NCBI GenBank assembly: GCA_030432905.1
Contig: JAUILU010000003.1
Coordinates: forward strand, 303,274 to 367,273
Direction of reading: 5' to 3'
Source: Phycisphaerae bacterium
GTDB taxonomy: Bacteria; Planctomycetota; Phycisphaerae; Phycisphaerales; UBA1924
DNA length: 64,000 bases
The position numbers were made by a program, and so were the translations under genes. The notes beneath the pieces were generated by a model. The model had not been told where the DNA came from and did not search any database. It saw only the letters and a list, made by a program, of their open reading frames with translations. This document shows, piece by piece, positions 9,896 to 19,631 of the stretch (position 1 is its first letter; each line of letters begins with the position of its first letter).

Positions 9896-10522
9896 TCAGC
9901 TTTCTTCGCGAGGCTTCGCGGAGCGTTCGGCGAGGATTTCTTCGAGGAGGCGAAGGACACGCTCCCTGACTGCCTGAGCCGGGCCGGATCCGTCTACACA
10001 ATAATCGGACCGCTCACGCTTGGCATCAAGTGGCAGCTGAGCTTTTTCTCGTCGGGCCAGTTCTGCCTCGTCCCACCCCGACCGCCCCTTCAGACGCTCA
10101 AGACGCATCTCGCGAGGGGTATCGACAAAAATTACAACGTCGCATTCTTCATCAAGCGCGGCTTCATACAGAAGAGGTGCGTCGATCACCACCGCCTCGA
10201 CGTCGTCGTCCGCGGCGTCTTCGATCATCTCGTGCCGACGCTTGTGGAGCAGTGGGAACAACAATCCCTCAAGCCGATCCCGCTGGGACTCGTCCTCGAA
10301 GACAATCCGTGCGATCGTCGCCCGATCGAGCTCGCCGCCGTGGACGGCTTCCTCGCCCCACCAGCGTTTCACCTCGTCCAGCACGTCCTGCCGTTTGTAA
10401 AGCTCGGTCACTTCTTTGTCGGCGTCGTACACCACGCACCCGGCCTCGGCGAGGTAGCCGGCGACGGTGCTCTTGCCGGAACCGATCCCGCCCGCGATCC
10501 CGATGACAACAGGCATGATCAT
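9896..10522 (-). CDS. coaE: Dephospho-CoA kinase
   Basis: 208-residue P-loop kinase catalysing the last step of coenzyme A synthesis (dephospho-CoA + ATP to CoA). The P-loop GIAGGIGSGKSTVA lies at residues ~7-20, followed by the conserved DADK motif (VVYDADKEV) and the lid region with EMRLERLKGRSGWD. The frame is open further upstream, but the start at 10522 overlaps the preceding stop (ATGA) and has a GGAGAAGG-type binding site; ATG at 10516 is an alternative. The protein has the usual family length. Confidence 0.95.
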   Translation of the reverse strand: MIMPVVIGIAGGIGSGKSTVAGYLAEAGCVVYDADKEVTELYKRQDVLDEVKRWWGEEAVHGGELDRATIARIVFEDESQRDRLEGLLFPLLHKRRHEMIEDAADDDVEAVVIDAPLLYEAALDEECDVVIFVDTPREMRLERLKGRSGWDEAELARREKAQLPLDAKRERSDYCVDGSGPAQAVRERVLRLLEEILAERSAKPREES

Positions 10523-11061
10523 TCGCCTTCTCCAGGGTTCTTGGGGTCGATCAGCTTTCGGGCCTCGCTGAAGCACTCGCCCGGGCGTTCGACGAGCCTC
10601 CAGACAACGTCCTGCCCGCCCGTGCCCGCGGTCGCAAAGCCGAGCGAGCCGAGGCCGAGCACGCGCTCGGGGATCGATTTGTACATCGTGACCTGCCTGA
10701 CATTTCTGATCGGCGCATCGACCACCCGCTGACGGAGCAGTCCCGCGACCGAGACCACCCGGCGAGACGTCAGCACATACGTCCGCGACTGTCGCTCGGC
10801 GAGCTGCCAGAGGAGCCAGCCGACCAGCAACACCACGCCGCAGAGCCTCGTCAGCCAATCGGTCGTGATGAACCAGACACCGGTACACACCGCGAAGAGA
10901 AAGAGCGACACGCCCGGGCGGTCGAGCAGCAGGTACAACCAGTGCGGCCTCGTCACGAGGATCACTTCTTCACCATCACTCAGATCGATCCGCACCGCGC
11001 TGCCCGAATCGCCTGCCGGGAGCACGTCGTTGCGTGGGGTTTTGATGGGCTGCTGGCTCAT
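10519..11061 (-). CDS. Membrane protein with bacterial PH domain (bPH2-like)
   Basis: 180 residues: a cytoplasmic N-terminus, two closely spaced membrane segments (residues ~49-65 and ~70-90), then a bacterial pleckstrin-homology-like domain of the YdbS/YdbT type (RTYVLTSRRVVSVAGLLRQR... IRNVRQVTMYKSIPERVLGLGSLGFATAG). In this family the R-x-V-x-S-x-G-L pattern followed by VLGLGS is typical. The function is unknown; such proteins are membrane-associated. It lies 3 bases downstream of hpt and overlaps coaE by ATGA. A second bPH2 gene lies at 57755-58303. Confidence 0.75.
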   Translation of the reverse strand: MSQQPIKTPRNDVLPAGDSGSAVRIDLSDGEEVILVTRPHWLYLLLDRPGVSLFLFAVCTGVWFITTDWLTRLCGVVLLVGWLLWQLAERQSRTYVLTSRRVVSVAGLLRQRVVDAPIRNVRQVTMYKSIPERVLGLGSLGFATAGTGGQDVVWRLVERPGECFSEARKLIDPKNPGEGE

Positions 11062-11064
11062 GTG

Positions 11065-11616
11065 CTAGAGAGCGTCTTCGCGGAGCGTGACGATTTCCGG
11101 GTGGTTCCGGTAGTAGCCGTCGTAGTCCAGGCCGTAGCCGACAACGAACTCGTCGGGGATCGCGAAGCCGACGTAGTCCGCCTTGGCGATCGGCGGCCCG
11201 TCGTTGCGCTGCTTCTCGAGCATGACGCAGACCTTGATGCTCGCCGGGCTTTGTTCCGCGATCAGCGACTTGAGCACCGCGATGGTGTGGCCTGAGTCGA
11301 GGATGTCATCGACGATGATGACATGCTTGCCCTCGAGGTCCTTGGGCAGCTCCGAGGCCATCTTGGCACCCTTGGACGCCATCGACTTTCCGGGGTAGCT
11401 GGAGATCGCGACGAGTTCGAGCCTGAGCTTGAACGGCAAGTGCCTGATCAGGTCCGCCGAGAAGACCAGCGCGCCGGTCATCACGGGCAGGAGGACAAGC
11501 GGGCTTTCGTCGTCGTGCGAGCCCTCGAAGTCGGCCGCGATCTGCGCACCGATCTCGTGCACCCGGTCCCGGATGCGTTCCTCGCTGATCAGCACGTTTG
11601 AGATATCACGGAGCAT
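11065..11616 (-). CDS. hpt: Hypoxanthine phosphoribosyltransferase
   Basis: 183-residue purine-salvage enzyme that joins hypoxanthine or guanine to PRPP. The PRPP-binding loop VIIVDDILDSGHTIAVL is intact (residues ~100-116). The flexible-loop region SSYPGKSMASKG and the C-terminal base-binding segment KADYVGFAIPDEFVVGYGLDY, typical of bacterial HPRT, are also present. Length fits the family. It leads a short minus-strand operon with the PH-domain gene and coaE. Confidence 0.95.
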   Translation of the reverse strand: MLRDISNVLISEERIRDRVHEIGAQIAADFEGSHDDESPLVLLPVMTGALVFSADLIRHLPFKLRLELVAISSYPGKSMASKGAKMASELPKDLEGKHVIIVDDILDSGHTIAVLKSLIAEQSPASIKVCVMLEKQRNDGPPIAKADYVGFAIPDEFVVGYGLDYDGYYRNHPEIVTLREDAL

Positions 11617-11680
11617 CCGCGAACCCTAGCAGGTTTTTGATCGCCCGGCCGGGATGGGCAGGGGCGAGAGCCTGTCGGTT

Positions 11681-12247
11681 CTAGACCATCAGCCCGGTGA
11701 TGCCGCCCGTCCGCCGGACGGAGGAGTACCTGGCCAGCGAATCCTCGATAATCGCGTCGGCGACCTCGGCGGGCATGATCTCGTCCACCTCGACCTCCTT
11801 GCCCTCGAGCGACTTGTAGTCCTCGAAGAACCGCTTCATCATCCGCATCGTGTACTGCGAGAAGTCGCTGGCCTTGTGGAAGTCGGCGAACTCGGGGTCG
11901 TTGCAGAGCACAGCCACGATCTTGTGGTCGGGCTCGCCGTCGTCGATCATCGTCATCACGCCGATCGCCCGGGCGTCGCACATGCACAGCGGCGGGATCT
12001 TCTCGGTGCAGAACACGAGCACATCGAGCGGGTCGTTGTCCTCGGCGAGGGTCTGGGGCACGAAGCCGTAGTTGGCCGGGTAGTAGACCGCGGAGCTGAG
12101 CACCCGGTCGAGCTTGATCATGCCCGTGGACTTGTCGAGCTCGTACTTGTTGCTGGACCCCTTTGGGATCTCAACGATCGCGCGGAAGTTGCGGGGAAGT
12201 TCGAGCCCCTGAACGCCGGGGGTGACATCGTGCCATGGGTGGACCAT
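11681..12247 (-). CDS. ppa: Inorganic pyrophosphatase (family I, soluble)
   Basis: 188-residue cytoplasmic pyrophosphatase that hydrolyses PPi to drive biosynthesis. It shows the family signature with its catalytic aspartates (EDNDPLDVLV), the substrate-binding region IPKGSSNKYELDKSTGMIKLDR and YPANYGFVPQT. The frame extends to 12328, but the start at 12247 follows an AGGAGAA binding site at the right distance and gives the usual N-terminus (MVHPWHDV). The window also encodes a membrane pyrophosphatase (42568-45375), so the cell has both a soluble and an ion-pumping enzyme. Confidence 0.96.
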   Translation of the reverse strand: MVHPWHDVTPGVQGLELPRNFRAIVEIPKGSSNKYELDKSTGMIKLDRVLSSAVYYPANYGFVPQTLAEDNDPLDVLVFCTEKIPPLCMCDARAIGVMTMIDDGEPDHKIVAVLCNDPEFADFHKASDFSQYTMRMMKRFFEDYKSLEGKEVEVDEIMPAEVADAIIEDSLARYSSVRRTGGITGLMV

Positions 12248-12347
12248 CTGGCCTGTTCTCCTGCTTCGAGCCTGGCTGACCGCTGACTCTATCGGCCTGT
12301 ATACACCCCGGCATGATCGCCGGCACAATTACCACTATCCTTCGCAC

Positions 12348-13766
<1,419 letters not shown>

Positions 13767-13792
13767 CTAGATAATGCACAAGCTAAACAGAA

Positions 13793-14794
13793 CTAGTCGT
13801 AGCTTGGCCCATCTACACTTATGACACCAAACCCTTGACCAGGCTCCCAATAGTCTTGTGTTACTGCAAGACCATCTGGACGCCGCTCAAGAAAGTTTTC
13901 TGCGAGGTAATTTTCAACTCTGTCTTCCATAAAATCTGAGCGAGACAAACGGCGATGCTCTTTATGCGCGAGCCTCTTTATCGTCAAATTATCAAACAAA
14001 TGATACCTGTCTGCAAGAGGCATAAATTTCGCCCACCCATATTTAGACACGCCATTATAGAAAAGCAGGACCAATTCATCATCTGACAACTGCGCCCTAA
14101 ATATCCGAATATACCCACGCCGCTCCAAATCGGATATTTCAACAGAGTCGTGAATAAACCGTATAATATTGTAGTTATACCTGAGGTAATGCGAAAAGAG
14201 CTTCGAACCACTTGTTCCACCGTCACCGTATCGTGCTGTGTACTTTTTATCGTAGAGAGAGGCAAGAATCTCACGCTGGTGCGAGAGTTCCTCAATTTCG
14301 AATATCTCATTTCCTGTCAACGACCGCTCATTCCCGTCCGGCCCCTTGTAGTTCTTTAACGCATCGTAAACTTCGCCAGCAAGCTGCTCCGTGTAGTTGT
14401 GTATCGCAGCCCGCCCCACAAATGAGCCAATAGCAATTCCATCTATAATCTTCTCTCGCTGCGAAAGCATTTGAAACAAAGTACCCTCAAACGTCTGTCT
14501 TCGGATTAGATCCTGGCTCTCGTCGAGCTCCCGTTTCTGCAATTTGATATCTTCTCTTTGCTGCAATATTGTCGCCAACAAACCCGCAAAGGCGAATCCG
14601 GAAATTAGAGCATTCGCTATCCCAAACTGATCGCCAAACACCCCCACAGTTTCGGGAAGGTTGTAGCCACCTAGCCACCAGCTCACGACTACGGGTGTTA
14701 GCAGAACGACCAATATGGTAAAAACAGCTCCGCCGAGCCCCCAGTAAAGCCACGCCGAACTCGCGGATTCATTCGATTTCTTGTTCATTATCAT
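13793..14794 (-). CDS. Putative phage abortive infection membrane protein (putAbiC-like)
   Basis: 333 residues with two N-terminal membrane segments (residues ~17-40, LYWGLGGAVFTILVVLLTPV, and ~58-75), a short coiled-coil region (QQREDIKLQKRELDESQDLI), then a soluble domain with FEGTLFQMLSQREKIIDGI. This architecture and the F-x-x-T-x-F-Q-x-L pattern resemble the putative abortive-infection (putAbiC) family. Base composition is clearly AT-rich compared with neighbours on both sides, and codons such as AAA, AAT and ATA are common, which points to horizontal acquisition. It lies alone between pgi and a TPM gene, 26 bases from the convergent pgi stop. ATG at 14788 is an alternative start. The function is unproven. 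Confidence 0.6.
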   Translation of the reverse strand: MIMNKKSNESASSAWLYWGLGGAVFTILVVLLTPVVVSWWLGGYNLPETVGVFGDQFGIANALISGFAFAGLLATILQQREDIKLQKRELDESQDLIRRQTFEGTLFQMLSQREKIIDGIAIGSFVGRAAIHNYTEQLAGEVYDALKNYKGPDGNERSLTGNEIFEIEELSHQREILASLYDKKYTARYGDGGTSGSKLFSHYLRYNYNIIRFIHDSVEISDLERRGYIRIFRAQLSDDELVLLFYNGVSKYGWAKFMPLADRYHLFDNLTIKRLAHKEHRRLSRSDFMEDRVENYLAENFLERRPDGLAVTQDYWEPGQGFGVISVDGPSYD

Positions 14795-14865
14795 ATTGTA
14801 TCGAGCACCATTGATTCGGCAGAGTTTGTATCGAACTAGGACGATTTGATTTACTATAATCCCCC

Positions 14866-15540
14866 ATGCCCCGCCCCACCCACCTCTTCTCCGCCGCTCA
14901 GAAATCCGCCGTCGAGGACGCGATCTTTGATGCCGAGCAGAAGACGGGGGCGGAGATCGTTGTGGTCGTCGCGGCCCGGTCGGGCGGGTACCGCAGGATC
15001 GCCGATGTATTTGCGCTCTCGGTCGCGGTGGCGGTCCTGTTCGTCGTCATGTGGGTCTTCGGGGACACCTCGGGCAAGTGGGTTGTGCCGACGAGGACGC
15101 ACCTGCACCCGGGGCTGATCGTGGGCGTGCTGGTCGCGACCTTCGCGGTGACGGCGGCGATCGCTGACATGTCGCCCGCGCTGGTCCGCAGGGTCGCCGG
15201 TCACGCGACACTCAAAAGGCACGTGCGGAGGTCCGGCCCGTCGTACTTCCAGCAGCTCCGCGTCCGGGGCACGCAGGACCATGTCGGCGTGCTGATCTAC
15301 ATCTCGCTGTTCGAGCGGATGGTGATGATCGTGCCCGACGACGCGGCGGCTGAGATGGTGGACTCGGGAGAACTCGAGAGCGTGCGTGAGACGATCCGCC
15401 GGGGCATCAGAGAACGACGAATCCCGGAAGCGCTGGAAAGAGCGATCGGCGAGGCGGGCGAGATCCTGAGCCGAAAGCTGCCCGCGCCGAAGAAGAACAT
15501 GGACGAGCTGCCCAACGAGCTGCACCTGATCGATTTCTAG
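14866..15540 (+). CDS. TPM domain membrane protein
   Basis: 224 residues. The N-terminus (FSAAQKSAVEDAIFDAEQKT then GAEIVVVVAARSGGY) has the start of a TPM domain, a fold found in YgcG-type proteins and the photosystem repair phosphatase TLP18.3. Two membrane segments follow (~43-65 and ~85-105), then the rest of the domain (RGTQDHVGVLIYISLFERMV, IVPDDAAAEMVDSGELESV) near the C-terminus. Similar proteins are annotated as TPM_phosphatase/COG3762, but enzyme activity has not been generally shown. The next gene starts 15 bases downstream, so co-transcription is likely. Confidence 0.78.
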   Translation: MPRPTHLFSAAQKSAVEDAIFDAEQKTGAEIVVVVAARSGGYRRIADVFALSVAVAVLFVVMWVFGDTSGKWVVPTRTHLHPGLIVGVLVATFAVTAAIADMSPALVRRVAGHATLKRHVRRSGPSYFQQLRVRGTQDHVGVLIYISLFERMVMIVPDDAAAEMVDSGELESVRETIRRGIRERRIPEALERAIGEAGEILSRKLPAPKKNMDELPNELHLIDF

Positions 15541-15555
15541 TTCGAGGATTGAGCC

Positions 15556-15915
15556 GTGGACAAGATCAACATCTGCCAGAAGCTGTCACAGTTCAGCGAG
15601 CACTGGTCGCCCAAGATCATCGCTGAGCTGAACGGGCAAGAGGTCAAGCTCGCCAAGATCAAGGGCGAGTTCGACTGGCACAGCCACGCCGACGAGGACG
15701 AGATGTTCCTTGTCGTGTCGGGCTCGTTCGTGATGGAGTACCGCGACCGGTCGGTCGAGCTGAACGAGGGCGAACTGGTCGTCGTGCCAAGGGGCGTCGA
15801 GCATCGGCCGGTCGCCTCTGAAGAATGCTCGATCATGCTCTTTGAACCCGCGGGCGTAGTGAACACGGGCGATGCCCCGGTCTCGGGCAAGACGAACCTG
15901 GCCGAGCGGATCTAG
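15556..15915 (+). CDS. Cupin domain protein
   Basis: 119-residue small beta-barrel protein. The first cupin motif is [19 protein letters not shown] with two metal-binding histidines and a glutamate. The second is [16 protein letters not shown], carrying the third histidine. The metal-binding set therefore looks complete, so it could be a small metal-dependent enzyme or a sensor. The start codon is GTG at 15556. It follows the TPM gene closely and ends 74 bases before the flagellar cluster. The substrate is unknown. Confidence 0.85.
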   Translation: MDKINICQKLSQFSEHWSPKIIAELNGQEVKLAKIKGEFDWHSHADEDEMFLVVSGSFVMEYRDRSVELNEGELVVVPRGVEHRPVASEECSIMLFEPAGVVNTGDAPVSGKTNLAERI

Positions 15916-15989
15916 TCCACCTCCATCGGCAGGCACGCCAGTTGCGTTGTTCCCCTCGGGCACCTGCCCAATCGGAGGAACGCGCAGCA

Positions 15990-16214
15990 ATGGTTCAGGT
16001 CGATCCAACAGACATCCGAAACAGGCTAACCGGCTCGCAAGCCGCGGCCCTGCTCGCGCAAGGCAAGCTGGGCGAGGTACTTATCGAGCGTGCCCACGAG
16101 CTGGCCAGCGACCCGGAACCCGCTTCGTACCCCTTCCCAGCGGACCAAGCCCATGCGCTGCGGTGCGCAGTCGCTGCGCGTTTGGAAGACGACCTCGGCG
16201 GAGACGCGGCATGA
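15990..16214 (+). CDS. Small unknown protein at the head of the flagellar cluster
   Basis: 74 residues (MVQVDPTDIRNRLTGSQAAA...). An excellent GGAGGA binding site at 15974-15979 lies upstream of the ATG at 15990, and the stop overlaps the flgF start (ATGA, 16211-16214), so it is translationally coupled to the flagellar operon. The protein is helical and Ala/Leu-rich with no membrane segment. It shows no recognised motif; an anti-sigma factor of FlgM type was considered, but I cannot see the FlgM pattern. It may be a cluster-specific regulator or chaperone. Confidence 0.6.
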   Translation: MVQVDPTDIRNRLTGSQAAALLAQGKLGEVLIERAHELASDPEPASYPFPADQAHALRCAVAARLEDDLGGDAA

Positions 16215-16990
16215 ACTACGGCATGCACATCTCCTCCTCGGGTGCCCTGACCAGCATGGCACGCATGGACACGCTGACGAACAACCTCGCCAATGTGAAC
16301 ACGGTCGGGTTCAAGCCCCAGACTCCCTATTCGAGGCAGCGCGACGTGGTCCGTGTGGAGGACAACCTGCCGCACATGGACTCGAACCCGCTTCTGGAAA
16401 GGCTCGGGGCCGGCGTGCAGCTGGCACCGACGCGGATCGACTTCACACAGGGCTCGCTGCAGAACTCGGGCAACCCGCTTGATGTGGCGTTCTCGGGAGA
16501 AGGCTTCCTCACGGTCGAGGGCGAGAACAGCGGCGACACAGCCGTCTTCAACCTCACCCGCGACGGCAGGCTCGCGCTCGACAGCACAGGAAGGCTTGTG
16601 ATGAGCTCGTCGGGCAGGCCGGTTCTTGATACAGGCAACAACCCGATCCTGCTGAGCGATGACGCGAACATCCGCATCTCAACCGACGGCACGATCACGC
16701 AAGACGGCAACGAGATCGCCAAGCTCAAGCTTGTCGATGTGCCTGACAAAACGAAACTCCAGAAAGCAGGCCAGGGCATGTACACGATGCACGCCGACGC
16801 GCTTGCGAACCTGACAGCCGCGACCGGTGCGCTCAAGCAGGGCATGGTCGAATCGTCGGGTGTGGATGAGATCAAATCGCTCATGCAGGTGCAGTCCGCG
16901 GCCAGCGATGTCCGCGCCAACCTCGCGATGATCGGCTACCACGACACGCTCATGGACAGCGCGATCAACAGGCTCGGCAGGGTCAGCTAG
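16211..16990 (+). CDS. flgF: Flagellar basal-body rod protein FlgF
   Basis: 259-residue proximal rod component of the flagellum, exported through the flagellar type III system. The N-terminus carries the rod/hook signature SSSGALTSMARMDTLTNNLANVNTVGFK (here residues ~8-35) and the C-terminus ends with the matching helical region (AASDVRANLAMIGYHDTLMDSAINRLGRV). FlgF rather than FlgG is chosen because the next gene is a clear FlgG and the order flgF-flgG is conserved. The start at 16211 overlaps the preceding stop (ATGA); the frame runs further upstream without a suitable start. Confidence 0.88.
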   Translation: MNYGMHISSSGALTSMARMDTLTNNLANVNTVGFKPQTPYSRQRDVVRVEDNLPHMDSNPLLERLGAGVQLAPTRIDFTQGSLQNSGNPLDVAFSGEGFLTVEGENSGDTAVFNLTRDGRLALDSTGRLVMSSSGRPVLDTGNNPILLSDDANIRISTDGTITQDGNEIAKLKLVDVPDKTKLQKAGQGMYTMHADALANLTAATGALKQGMVESSGVDEIKSLMQVQSAASDVRANLAMIGYHDTLMDSAINRLGRVS

Positions 16991-17011
16991 ACCAGAAGGA
17001 ACTAGACAGCA

Positions 17012-17809
17012 ATGGCAAGCATCGCACTCCAATCCGCGGCCTCGGGACTCTCGGCGCTGAGCAACAAGCTCGACGTCGTGTCCAACAACCTCGCCAACGT
17101 CAACACGACGGGCTTCAAGTCGAGCCGGGCCAACTTCCAGGACCTTCTCTACATCGAGCGCCAGCAGCCCGGCACCGAGAACGCCAACGGCGACCAGCGC
17201 CCGATCGGCAACTACGTCGGTCTCGGTGTGCAGGTCGCGGGCACGCAGCTGAGCTTCGAGCAGGGCGCCCCGATCGCCACTGACCGACCGCTTGACGTAA
17301 TGATCGACGGACTAGGGTTCCTGCAGGTTGGCATCGAAGAGGGCGAAACCGCCTACACGCGCGCGGGCAACCTGACCCAGAACTCCGATGGCGAGCTGGT
17401 TCTGGCCAACGACGTCGGCAGACGACTCGAGCCGAACATCACCATCCCGGACGACGCGGAAACGATCTCGATCGGCTCCGACGGGCGAGTCTTTGTCTCG
17501 CTCCCGGGCGAGCCCGACCCACAGGAAGTCGGCCAACTCCAGCTCGCCAGCTTCATCAACCCCGCGGGCCTGACGCAGATCGGCGAGAACCTGTTCACCG
17601 AGACCGCCGCCAGCGGCGCACCGATCGTGGGCGAGCCTTCTTCCGGGCACTTCGGCCGGATCGTGCAGGGCCAGCTCGAGTCCTCAAACGTCAACGCGAC
17701 GTTTGAGTTGATCGAACTGATCCGTACACAGCGTGCGTTCGAGATGAACTCGCAAGCCATCCGTGCGGCGGACGAAACACTCCGCTCGGTCGCACAGCTT
17801 CGCCAGTAA
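17012..17809 (+). CDS. flgG: Flagellar distal rod protein FlgG
   Basis: 265 residues, the normal FlgG length. The N-terminal signature (LDVVSNNLANVNTTGFKSSR) and the highly conserved QGAPIATDRPLDVMIDGLGF segment identify FlgG, the distal rod that passes through the P and L rings. The C-terminal region SSNVNATFELIELIRTQRAF, with FEMNSQAIRAADETL, is near-canonical. It follows flgF after 21 bases with its own AAGGA binding site, in the same operon. Confidence 0.95.
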   Translation: MASIALQSAASGLSALSNKLDVVSNNLANVNTTGFKSSRANFQDLLYIERQQPGTENANGDQRPIGNYVGLGVQVAGTQLSFEQGAPIATDRPLDVMIDGLGFLQVGIEEGETAYTRAGNLTQNSDGELVLANDVGRRLEPNITIPDDAETISIGSDGRVFVSLPGEPDPQEVGQLQLASFINPAGLTQIGENLFTETAASGAPIVGEPSSGHFGRIVQGQLESSNVNATFELIELIRTQRAFEMNSQAIRAADETLRSVAQLRQ

Positions 17810-17835
17810 CAGCACCACTTCGGAGATTCGTTAGC

Positions 17836-18864
17836 GTGATGCCTCGGCTCGTCATCTTGTTGGTCTCGCTGATCGCCGCCGGCGCGGCGTTTGGGCAGGG
17901 CGTTGTCACGCTCAAGCCCGCAGCGCGTCTTGATGTCGATGCGTCGATCACGCTGGGCGATATCGCCAAGCTCACAGGTGACGCGGAATCGCTCGCGGGT
18001 GTGGTCCTGCACCAAAACCCAGCGATGACCAGCGGCCCGGACCGCCGACTCACGATCGAACTCGAAGAGATCCGCGAGCTGATCGCAGCCCAGAGCGGCG
18101 TCGGCGCCGGTCAGTTGTCGATCAGGGGCGATTCGTGCCGGGTGATTCTGCGAGCGAAGCTTGCGAAGCAGACTGTCGAGATCGAATCTTCTCCCGCGCC
18201 TAAGCAAACCAAGCAGATCGGTCTGACAGTCAAGGACCACGTCGAGGCCAAGCTCATCCAGACGCTCGGCGTCAAGGCCGAGCACCTGCAGTTCGCGTAC
18301 GACGATGTGGATCTGCCGCTGCTTTCGACTGCGACGAGGGGCTGGGTGGTCGATGTCCAGCCGACCGGTTCCTCGGCAAAGGTGCCTCTGCGGATCACGA
18401 TGTACGACAAGCACGGCGGGATCCGCGACGAGTCGATCCGCGTCGGCGTGCGAATTTTGCGCGAGATCGTGCGCACAACCCGCGCGGTCCGCAGAGGCGC
18501 GACGCTCACGCACGACGATTTCGAGACCGACACCGCCTGGCTCGCGCCGGACGTGCAGTTCGTCGAACCCATCGCGGCGACCGGGATCAGGCTCAAAAGA
18601 AGTATCGGCGCGGGCGAGATGGTGACCTCCGGGCACGCAGAGCTCGCCGAGGTCGTCAAGAAGGGCGACATCGTCGCGATTCATCTGGTCAGCGGCACGA
18701 TTGTCATCAAAGCACCCGCCCGCGCACTTGAGGCGGGTCGAGTCGGCGATCAGATCGAGTTCGCCCCGATGCAGGGCGAGGGCCGATTCAAAGCCGAAGT
18801 CAAAGCGCCGGGCAGAGCGGTTGTGCTCACCGGCGCGACACCGTTGGAGGATCTAGTGGGATGA
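17836..18864 (+). CDS. flgA: Flagellar P-ring assembly chaperone FlgA
   Basis: 342-residue periplasmic chaperone for P-ring assembly. It has a signal peptide (MPRLVILLVSLIAAGAAFGQ) and a C-terminal SAF-like domain (RTTRAVRRGATLTHDDFETD, then LKRSIGAGEMVTSGHAELAE and VKKGDIVAIHLVSGTIVIKA). It is longer than E. coli FlgA (219 residues) because of an extra N-terminal region. GTG at 17836 or ATG at 17839 can serve as start, with GGAG at 17822-17825. Its stop overlaps the flgH start (ATGA). Confidence 0.88.
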   Translation: MMPRLVILLVSLIAAGAAFGQGVVTLKPAARLDVDASITLGDIAKLTGDAESLAGVVLHQNPAMTSGPDRRLTIELEEIRELIAAQSGVGAGQLSIRGDSCRVILRAKLAKQTVEIESSPAPKQTKQIGLTVKDHVEAKLIQTLGVKAEHLQFAYDDVDLPLLSTATRGWVVDVQPTGSSAKVPLRITMYDKHGGIRDESIRVGVRILREIVRTTRAVRRGATLTHDDFETDTAWLAPDVQFVEPIAATGIRLKRSIGAGEMVTSGHAELAEVVKKGDIVAIHLVSGTIVIKAPARALEAGRVGDQIEFAPMQGEGRFKAEVKAPGRAVVLTGATPLEDLVG

Positions 18865-19547
18865 GAAACTACGCCGCGATCGCTGTCGCCTTGCTGCTCG
18901 GTGCGGGCATTTCGCAGGGCCAATCGCTCTACGACACACGCCAGGTCGGCATCCCCGAAGACCTCAACGGCAACCCCCAGCCGAGCGAATCGCTCGAGGG
19001 GTACAGCATGTTCGTGATTACCCCCCCGCCGCCGAAGCGGCTCGCGCTGCACGATCTCGTGACGATCATTGTCAATGAAACGAGCCGATCGACGCGGACG
19101 CAGTCGCTTGAGACCGAGAAGGAATACACCGCCGAGGCGCAGCTGGCGCGATTCCCGAGCCTGTCCGATCTCATCGAGGCGAGGCTCGTTGCAGGCGACG
19201 CGAACACGGACAACCTGCTGGACATCGACGCCACGAGCGAATTCACGGGCGAGGGCGAATACGAGCGCTCAGACAGGATGACCGCGCGCATCCAGGCCGA
19301 GGTCATCGACATCAAGCCCAACGGCGTCCTCGTGCTTGAGGCACGATCGAGCATTCAGACAGATGAAGAGATCCAGGTGTTCGTGCTCTCGGGCAACTGC
19401 CGGAGCGACGACATCACGGACCAGAACACGATCCAGTCGAGCCAGCTTCACAACCTCAACATCGTCAGCAAGAACGAGGGCGAGGTCCGCAAGTCGGCCA
19501 AGAAGGGGGTGATCCCCCGAGTGCTTGAGGCGATCTTCGCGTTCTGA
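18861..19547 (+). CDS. flgH: Flagellar L-ring protein FlgH
   Basis: 228-residue outer-membrane L-ring subunit, which implies a Gram-negative-type envelope with P and L rings. A signal peptide is present (YAAIAVALLLGAGISQG). The family motifs ALHDLVTIIVNETSRSTRTQ and the later ARIQAEVIDIKPNGVLVLEA and GNCRSDDITDQNTIQSSQL are clear. No lipobox cysteine is visible at the cleavage site, unlike the lipoprotein FlgH of E. coli. The start overlaps the flgA stop (ATGA). Confidence 0.92.
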   Translation: MRNYAAIAVALLLGAGISQGQSLYDTRQVGIPEDLNGNPQPSESLEGYSMFVITPPPPKRLALHDLVTIIVNETSRSTRTQSLETEKEYTAEAQLARFPSLSDLIEARLVAGDANTDNLLDIDATSEFTGEGEYERSDRMTARIQAEVIDIKPNGVLVLEARSSIQTDEEIQVFVLSGNCRSDDITDQNTIQSSQLHNLNIVSKNEGEVRKSAKKGVIPRVLEAIFAF

Positions 19548-19631
19548 TTCTTGCGCACGGGTTGGCACGTGGATTGCGTTGCTGTGCTGCATGAGACATG
19601 TACTTGGTTCTAGCCGCCGTGGAGACGACGC

